Shown one piece after another: positions 60,001 to 64,000 of a DNA stretch of 64,000 bases (its first letter is position 1; the number at the start of each line of letters is the position of its first letter). Both the position numbers and the translations under genes were made by a program. Origin of the DNA: Paenibacillus aquistagni (GTDB taxonomy: Bacteria; Bacillota; Bacilli; Paenibacillales; Paenibacillaceae). The stretch lies in assembly GCF_900177815.1 (NCBI RefSeq), contig NZ_FXAZ01000001.1, positions 930,001 to 994,000 on the forward strand, in the 5' to 3' direction. Under the pieces are notes generated by a model. That model was not told the DNA's origin. It saw only the letters and a program-made list of their open reading frames with translations, and searched no databases.

Positions 60001-60383
60001 AGGCGTCGAATGGACTCGCAGAGCCTGTCAGCGCAATGTATTACAACGACCAGCCGCCAGAGATGATCTACTATCAAGGAATGGCATGTCTTAAGCTAGG
60101 GGATGAGCAGGGAGCGAAGCGGCGCTTTCACAAGCTGATTGATTATGGGGAGCAGCATATTTTCACACCGCTTGCGATTGATTACTTCGCGGTATCCCTT
60201 CCGGATTTTCTCGTGTTTGAGGAAGACTTGAACAAGAAGAATGAGGTGCACTGCCGATTCATGATGGGTCTAGGGTACCTTGGCATGAAGGATTATTCAC
60301 GCGCGCTAGAGCAATGGCAGCAGGTGCTGAAGCTTGAGCCTTGTCACGTGGGCGTTAATCTCCATATGAAGCTTATTCCATGA
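57048..60383 (+). CDS. DUF5107 protein with C-terminal TPR repeats
   Basis: 1111 residues after AAAAAGGAGG, cytoplasmic. The N-terminal ~370 residues are a beta-sandwich of the DUF5107 / galactose-mutarotase-like type (LIFLENEYLHVQIIPALGGRIYRALDKTNQYDFVYYN, GIEFNWPQHHRPNTF, WWANPALAAHDETQSVFPPD). From about 475 the chain is helical with many TPR units (DIRLNNALGLLLLRRGEYEDSKACFERAIE, YYHLGLCLKHLDQPDEAYRAFYKSI and so on to DYSRALEQWQQVLKLEP). DUF5107 proteins are associated with glycan use, and the next gene is a GH35 beta-galactosidase. The mutarotase-like domain may bind or process a sugar; activity unknown. Confidence 0.85.
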   Translation: MEQSNQRVRMWEDIVEIPTYAVGAPNPNPMFLEKRVYQGSSGKVYPYPVIDKVMDDKKLKPYTLIFLENEYLHVQIIPALGGRIYRALDKTNQYDFVYYNQVIKPALVGLAGPWTSGGIEFNWPQHHRPNTFGSVEYHCAVNEDGSCTVWLSEIDRMYGTKGMHGITLYPGKAYIEIHGQVYNRTDVPQTFLWWANPALAAHDETQSVFPPDVHAVFDHGKRDVSRFPIATGTYYKMDYSHGVDISRYRNIPVPTSYMAYHSDYDFIGSYDHRAQAGTLHVANHHISPGKKQWTWGCGDFGKAWDRNLTDENGPYIELMTGVYTDNQPDFTWIMPHEEKTFKQYFMPYKQIGALKNATIDAAVNLDIMNADPLTVRIGVYVTSEQPDARISLTGPAGELCTIETSLTPQQAFVQEVRLKHSLYAHELEVSVLDQQGSLLVQYRRDEPKLVEIPESAKAIGRPEELASTEALWLAGMHLEQYRHATFEPEHYYEEGLRRDPNDIRLNNALGLLLLRRGEYEDSKACFERAIETSTKHNPNPYDSECYYHLGLCLKHLDQPDEAYRAFYKSIWNSNWHDRGYYQLACMDMRQGDWHTALEHVDRSLVRNYRSTRIRNVKAMLLRKLGYTERALVLARETQAIDPMDAVSLYEEYLLQKGSGQEEAAEEQLQSFVRRLNQEPHLYLAAVEEYDAAGGWEEGQQILQLGLNLDRACPMLAYVCADFADRSGDSQKALRLSKHASMLSRSYVFPNSLLEYRALMGALDRDPADAAAAYYLGNWLYDRKRHQDAIHYWEQSAALDGAHPTVHRNLAIAYYNKLQDANQAKASLEQAVSLNEQDIRVLYELDQLYKKIGYTPKERLACLEARGADVVERDDLYVEYMTLLNLTGAYKEALRRMAEHRFHPWEGGEGKITSQYVWSHVELARMALQTDDASRAIELLNAALVYPDNLGEGKLAGAQENHIYYYMGLAFEQLNEKRKATDCYKEASNGLAEPVSAMYYNDQPPEMIYYQGMACLKLGDEQGAKRRFHKLIDYGEQHIFTPLAIDYFAVSLPDFLVFEEDLNKKNEVHCRFMMGLGYLGMKDYSRALEQWQQVLKLEPCHVGVNLHMKLIP

Positions 60384-60396
60384 AAGGGTGATGAAC

Positions 60397-62175
60397 ATGT
60401 CGACATTCACAATTGAGGGAAAGCAGTTTCTGTATAATGGAAGTCCGGTTCGAATCATCGGCGGAGCCATGCACTATTATCGAATTGTTCCACAATATTG
60501 GAAGGATCGTCTGCTGAAGCTGAAGGCTTGCGGATTCAACACGGTGGAGACTTGTGTGCCATGGAATCTGCACGAGCCTGAAGAAGGGAGGTTCAACTTC
60601 GAGGGCATTGCTGATATTACCCGCTTTATTGAGCTCGCGCATGAGCTGGGCCTCTTTGTTATTATTCGCCCAAGCCCGTATACGTGCGCAGAATGGGAGT
60701 TCGGCGGTTTTCCTGCATGGCTGCTGCAGCACTCCGATATTCAGCTTCGAAGCTCCGATCCTTATTATCTAGAGAAGGTGGATCATTATTACGATGTGCT
60801 GATGGAGAAGTTCAGACCTTACTTGTGCACGCAAGGCGGACCGATTATCGCCATGCAGATTGAAAACGAGTACGGGAGCTATGGCAATGACAAGGCTTAT
60901 CTGGAGCATTTGCGAATAGGGATGATCAAGCGAGGGATTGATGTCCTTCTTTTTACTTCAGACGGCCCTACGGATTATATGCTGCAAGGCGGTACGCTTC
61001 CTAATGTTCTTGCTACTGTGAACTTTGGTTCGCGTCCAGAGCAGGCGTTTGACAAATTGCTTGAATATCAGCCTGACAAGCCGGTCGTCTGCATGGAATA
61101 CTGGAACGGTTGGTTCGATCACTGGGGCGAGGAGCATCATGTCCGTGATCATGCCGAGGTTGCAGAGGTGCTGGATCGCATTTTGGCATCTGGAGCATCG
61201 GTGAATTTCTACATGTTCCATGGCGGGACGAACTTCGGCTTCTACAACGGCGCCAACTATTCAGACAAATATGAGCCGACGGTAACAAGCTATGATTATC
61301 ACGCGCTGTTAAATGAAGCCGGGGATATTACAGAGAAGTACTTGGCTATTCGAGAAGTGATCGGGAAGTACGTGGAGCTGCCCGACATTCCGCTTCCCGC
61401 GCCTGCGCCAAAAATGAGCCTCGGTCCCATTCAGATGACAGAGCAGGCAGGCTTATTTGAATCTCTTGATCGACTGTCTCAGCCAATTAATAGTCCTTAT
61501 CCTGTCACGATGGAAAAGCTTGGGCAGGACTATGGGTTTATTTTATACGAAACGAATATTCCGGGGCCGTTGGGAAAAAGCAAGCTGGCTGTTCAAGAGA
61601 TACGCGACCGCGCGATCGTATACTTGAATGGCGAATATCAGGGCGTAATCGATCGCAATACGCACGACCCTTCTCTTCAAGTATCTGAAACGGATATCCT
61701 GCTGGAAATTCCAAAAGGCGGTGCGAAGCTGAGCCTCCTCGTTGAGAATATGGGGAGAATCAATTACGGCTGGAAGCTCAAGGACCCGAAGGGGATTACG
61801 GAAGGGGTGCGTCTTGGCCAGCAATTCTTGTATGATTGGACCATCTATTCGCTTCCGTTGAAGGACTTATCGGCTTTAAGGTTTGAGCCAGCTCCGATGG
61901 AACCTGACAATACGCTCACAGGTCCGCGTTTTCATAAAGCAACGATTACGCTGGACCACATTGCAGATACGTTCTTGCAGCTCGAGGGGTGGACGAAAGG
62001 AGCAGCCTATATCAATGGCTTTAATCTTGGCCGTTATTGGGAAGTGGGGCCGCAGAAGACGCTGTATGTGCCCGCGCCATTGCTTCGTGAGGGGGATAAT
62101 GAGCTGATCCTATTCGAGCTTCATGGCACGGATGCTCCTGTTGTGTGTCTGCAGGATGTTCCTGATCTCGGATAA
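60397..62175 (+). CDS. GH35 beta-galactosidase
   Basis: 592 residues; ATG 60397 is eight bases from GAAAGGG, closer starts leave no room for the ribosome. No signal peptide. Barrel with HYYRIVPQYWKDRLLKLKACGFNTVETCVPWNLHEPEEG, acid/base E158 in QIENEYG and nucleophile E234 in CMEYWNGWFDHWG, then FHGGTNFGFYNGA. The C-terminal beta domains (from about 385: YGFILYETNIPG ... WTKGAAYINGFNLGRYWEVGPQKTLYVPAPLL) are those of GH35. It hydrolyses terminal beta-galactosides in the cytoplasm. Starts 13 bases after the DUF5107 gene; same operon. Confidence 0.95.
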   Translation: MSTFTIEGKQFLYNGSPVRIIGGAMHYYRIVPQYWKDRLLKLKACGFNTVETCVPWNLHEPEEGRFNFEGIADITRFIELAHELGLFVIIRPSPYTCAEWEFGGFPAWLLQHSDIQLRSSDPYYLEKVDHYYDVLMEKFRPYLCTQGGPIIAMQIENEYGSYGNDKAYLEHLRIGMIKRGIDVLLFTSDGPTDYMLQGGTLPNVLATVNFGSRPEQAFDKLLEYQPDKPVVCMEYWNGWFDHWGEEHHVRDHAEVAEVLDRILASGASVNFYMFHGGTNFGFYNGANYSDKYEPTVTSYDYHALLNEAGDITEKYLAIREVIGKYVELPDIPLPAPAPKMSLGPIQMTEQAGLFESLDRLSQPINSPYPVTMEKLGQDYGFILYETNIPGPLGKSKLAVQEIRDRAIVYLNGEYQGVIDRNTHDPSLQVSETDILLEIPKGGAKLSLLVENMGRINYGWKLKDPKGITEGVRLGQQFLYDWTIYSLPLKDLSALRFEPAPMEPDNTLTGPRFHKATITLDHIADTFLQLEGWTKGAAYINGFNLGRYWEVGPQKTLYVPAPLLREGDNELILFELHGTDAPVVCLQDVPDLG

Positions 62176-62190
62176 TCGGTCCTCTGGCTC

Positions 62191-62219
62191 TTGTTCATTC
62201 TCGAAGATAAAGCTATAAT
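62191..62219 (+). promoter_or_regulatory. Sigma-A promoter upstream of the VTT-domain gene
   Basis: TTGTTC (62191-62196), 17-bp spacer, TATAAT (62214-62219). The start codon is about 120 bases downstream, with a terminator hairpin in between. Confidence 0.55.
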
Positions 62220-62237
62220 TCTATAAGTCTGACAGAG

Positions 62238-62272
62238 ACAACGGGGTATGCGCTCCGTTGTTTTCTGTTTTT
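62238..62272 (+). terminator. Terminator-like hairpin between promoter and VTT-domain gene
   Basis: ACAACGG (62238-62244) and CCGTTGT (62255-62261), ten-base loop, then TTTCTGTTTTT. It ends the GH35 transcript or attenuates the VTT gene. Confidence 0.7.
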
Positions 62273-62340
62273 CAATCGTTAACGAAAATAACCTGACTCT
62301 AATAAACGATAATAGCTATCGAAAGAAAGTAAGGTGTGAG

Positions 62341-63003
62341 ATGGGCTCTAAATGGGTGAAAATTGTATCAATCGGACTTTTTATCGCACTGCTCTATGCT
62401 GTTTTGCATGCGGAACCTCTTAAAAGCTTGCTGCATGTTGATCTGAGGGAGATTCAGAATTATGCCGAAGGCAACACGATCTTTTTGCTTGTGGTCATGC
62501 TGATCATCATGATCATTCAGAATGTATTTACACTGATTCCGTTGATTCTCGTCATTTCGTCCAATATTACATTGTTTGGGTTCGGGTATGGATTCCTATG
62601 GAGCTGGCTGACAAGTGTGGTTGGCGGTGTTCTGGTTTATCTGGCTGCTCGATATTGGTTGAAAGATTTCCTCGTTCGCCTCATTCAGTCCAGATGGAAG
62701 AAGGAAAAAATGGATCAGCGCAGCTTTGCGTTTGTATTTATTGGGCGTGTATTTCCTTTTGTACCGACAAGCTTGATTAACATTGCATCTGGGGCAAGCA
62801 ATATACCGCTTCGCGATTTTGTGCTTGGCACGCTGTTTGGCAACCTGATCTACTTTTTCATCATGTCTTTGCTGGCGCACGGGGTAATCTCGGCAGACGG
62901 CGTTTCTTTGCTGGTCGCTGTTGGTATCGGTATCGTGACGGCTGTGCTGTATCTGCTCTATAAACGAAAAAAGAATAAGGAGCAGCAGGAGCTGCCCTTG
63001 TAG
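62341..63003 (+). CDS. TVP38/TMEM64-type (VTT/DedA superfamily) membrane protein
   Basis: 220 residues starting MGSKWVKIVSIGLFIALLY, AAGGTGTG upstream; the longer frame has no ribosome site. Five or six helices. VTT domain with the reentrant-loop motifs NITLFGFGYGFLWSWLTSVVGGVLVYLAARYW and FIGRVFPFVPTSLINIASGASNIPLRDFVLGTLFGN. DedA-superfamily proteins act in lipid carrier recycling or membrane lipid movement. The substrate is unknown. A basic C-terminal tail (YKRKKNKEQQ) is cytoplasmic. Confidence 0.87.
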   Translation: MGSKWVKIVSIGLFIALLYAVLHAEPLKSLLHVDLREIQNYAEGNTIFLLVVMLIIMIIQNVFTLIPLILVISSNITLFGFGYGFLWSWLTSVVGGVLVYLAARYWLKDFLVRLIQSRWKKEKMDQRSFAFVFIGRVFPFVPTSLINIASGASNIPLRDFVLGTLFGNLIYFFIMSLLAHGVISADGVSLLVAVGIGIVTAVLYLLYKRKKNKEQQELPL

Positions 63004-63112
63004 TTCATATGGGTGAAGCCATAATTTAAAGGGTTATTTGAAGCGCAGATTATTAGGCCATCCAGCCTTCCAATCCGCTTCCTTATAATGTTTGTGTGTT
63101 GTCCGTGAAAGT

Positions 63113-63160
63113 AGAGCGTTCTAATCCAGAAGACCATGGGGATTAGGACGCTCTTTTTTA
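63113..63160 (+). terminator. Terminator after the VTT-domain gene
   Basis: AGAGCGTTCTAATCC (63113-63127) and GGATTAGGACGCTCT (63140-63154), perfect 15-bp stem bar one G-U pair, then TTTTTT. Confidence 0.9.
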
Positions 63161-63240
63161 TATAGGGGACCCAAAAAAGTGCTAAGCATGTGAGTTGACA
63201 GGTTGACCGATAACATGAGAGCTTGGGCTGTCTTCATTGA

Positions 63241-64000
63241 TCACATGGAAGCCGTATGAAAGGGCTTCACCTGTATATGACGCCGCAGCAGGAACCAGGC
63301 TGCGGATAAGAGAAGCAGCATCGTGGCTGACAGCAGTGTAATTCCCTGCGTGCTGTAAGTCTCGATTAAAGTAAAGGCGGCTAGAGGCCCTAAGGCGGCT
63401 CCAACATCCAAAATAGTGGTATAAGTGGTCATGTAGGCGACAGTATGGGTTCCCTGAGCAGCCGCATCGGCAGCTAATGCATCCGAGAGGGTATTAAGAG
63501 CAGTATTGGCTGCTAGAACCATGATTAAGAAGATCATCCAAGCGGCAAAAGGCAAGGGCAGCGACAAGAACAGCATTCCAGCAATCGCCAAGACTAACGT
63601 TACAAAATAAAGCGGAAGCCTGCCGCGCGGTCCGTCTGACCAAGCTCCAATGAGAGGCGACAGCAACGGCGTCCAGCCCCAGCGAAGCGCTTGGACTACT
63701 CCAGCAATAGACGCGGCTCCCATCGCAAAGCCAGCAATGATGAGACCTTCTGCGCGGTGAGAGAGCTGAATATCAATCAGGCTGCTTAAGGAAGCATTCA
63801 GCAATCCTTGGAAGAGGAATGCAATGATTAAGCCAGAACACAGCGTAAGCAGAGCGTAGGGATGCAATAGCCCTCTTCTGAGTGCTTGCTTGGTCGGCTC
63901 CTTCGAAGAAGAACTTGGCTTGGTTTCGTGTGAGGTTGTGAACAGCCATGCCAGAGGAAATCCAAGCGCCGTAATGATGCTCAGCACGAGAGCGACCATT
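63241..64000 (-). CDS. MFS transporter, C-terminal part (runs off the window)
   Basis: The frame is open to the right edge, so the N-terminus lies outside; 252 residues are visible. They hold a cytoplasmic loop rich in Ser/Lys (HETKPSSSSKEPTKQ), then six membrane helices with the second-half MFS loop motif LIGAWSDGPRGRLPLYF (GxxxDxxxRR-like) between helices 8 and 9. Substrate unknown. Confidence 0.8.
   Translation of the reverse strand, partial: MVALVLSIITALGFPLAWLFTTSHETKPSSSSKEPTKQALRRGLLHPYALLTLCSGLIIAFLFQGLLNASLSSLIDIQLSHRAEGLIIAGFAMGAASIAGVVQALRWGWTPLLSPLIGAWSDGPRGRLPLYFVTLVLAIAGMLFLSLPLPFAAWMIFLIMVLAANTALNTLSDALAADAAAQGTHTVAYMTTYTTILDVGAALGPLAAFTLIETYSTQGITLLSATMLLLLSAAWFLLRRHIQVKPFHTASM

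Noticed and set aside
1-64000. CRISPR arrays, insertion sequences, phage genes, tRNA and rRNA
   Set aside because: No regularly spaced direct repeats, transposase or integrase motifs, or RNA gene signatures were seen on either strand by eye.

Overview
The window looks like chromosomal DNA of an endospore-forming Bacillales, most likely Paenibacillus or a close relative. The evidence is three Ger(x)C-type germination genes with two complete gerA/gerB/gerC-type operons, strong AGGAGG ribosome binding sites with frequent GTG/TTG starts, sigma-G-like and sigma-K-like promoters, an ECF-sigma promoter pair, an MntR-controlled manganese operon and moderate GC content. No transposase, phage gene, tRNA, rRNA or CRISPR array was seen.

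Layout. 1-4438: end of a Ger(x)C gene, a CPA2 (GerN/NapA-like) antiporter, a DUF2871 membrane protein, a methyltransferase and a Pit phosphate transporter. 4702-12734: a tight five-gene operon encoding a SWIM zinc-finger protein, a HEAT-like helical protein, a MoxR AAA+ ATPase, a DUF5682 protein whose N-terminus resembles TraB/EreA/ChaN-type enzymes, and a VWA protein with an intact MIDAS. This is the most system-like, least explained unit of the window. 12834-16377: a DUF438 hemerythrin/PAS protein with an FNR-like box, a PadR-like regulator and a GH29 alpha-L-fucosidase. 16695-19547: two tandem secreted paralogues, each built of four ~80-residue modules and each preceded by the same ECF-type promoter (AACC, 16 bp, CGTCTA). 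19811-22935: a GH73-like cell-wall hydrolase, a cupin protein with a coat-like tail and sigma-K-like promoter, and a polysaccharide deacetylase with a sigma-G-like promoter.

23277-32700: a probable small-molecule biosynthetic cluster: acyl carrier protein, ATP-grasp ligase (PGM1/BtrJ-like), GT-B glycosyltransferase, radical SAM/SPASM enzyme, ABC-2 exporter (ATPase plus two permeases), an unknown protein possibly BtrH-like, and an AMP-forming acyl-CoA ligase under a FapR-like operator. 32701-39227: a candidate small RNA, a phosphotransferase, a DUF523 protein, a second paralogous ABC-2 exporter on the minus strand and an ABC-F ATPase.

39305-46733: two divergent germination-receptor operons, A-C-B leftward and A-B-C rightward. 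47482-51482: mntABCD-mntR with an MntR-like box at the promoter. 51664-55852: chromate transporter, PAS histidine kinase, and an Rrf2 regulator next to a nitroreductase with two abutting perfect inverted repeats between them. 56032-62175: AraC regulator divergent from a DUF5107-TPR protein and a GH35 beta-galactosidase, a carbohydrate-use locus. The window ends with a VTT/TVP38 membrane protein and a truncated MFS transporter.

All functions are read from motifs and remembered family features; no database search was possible.
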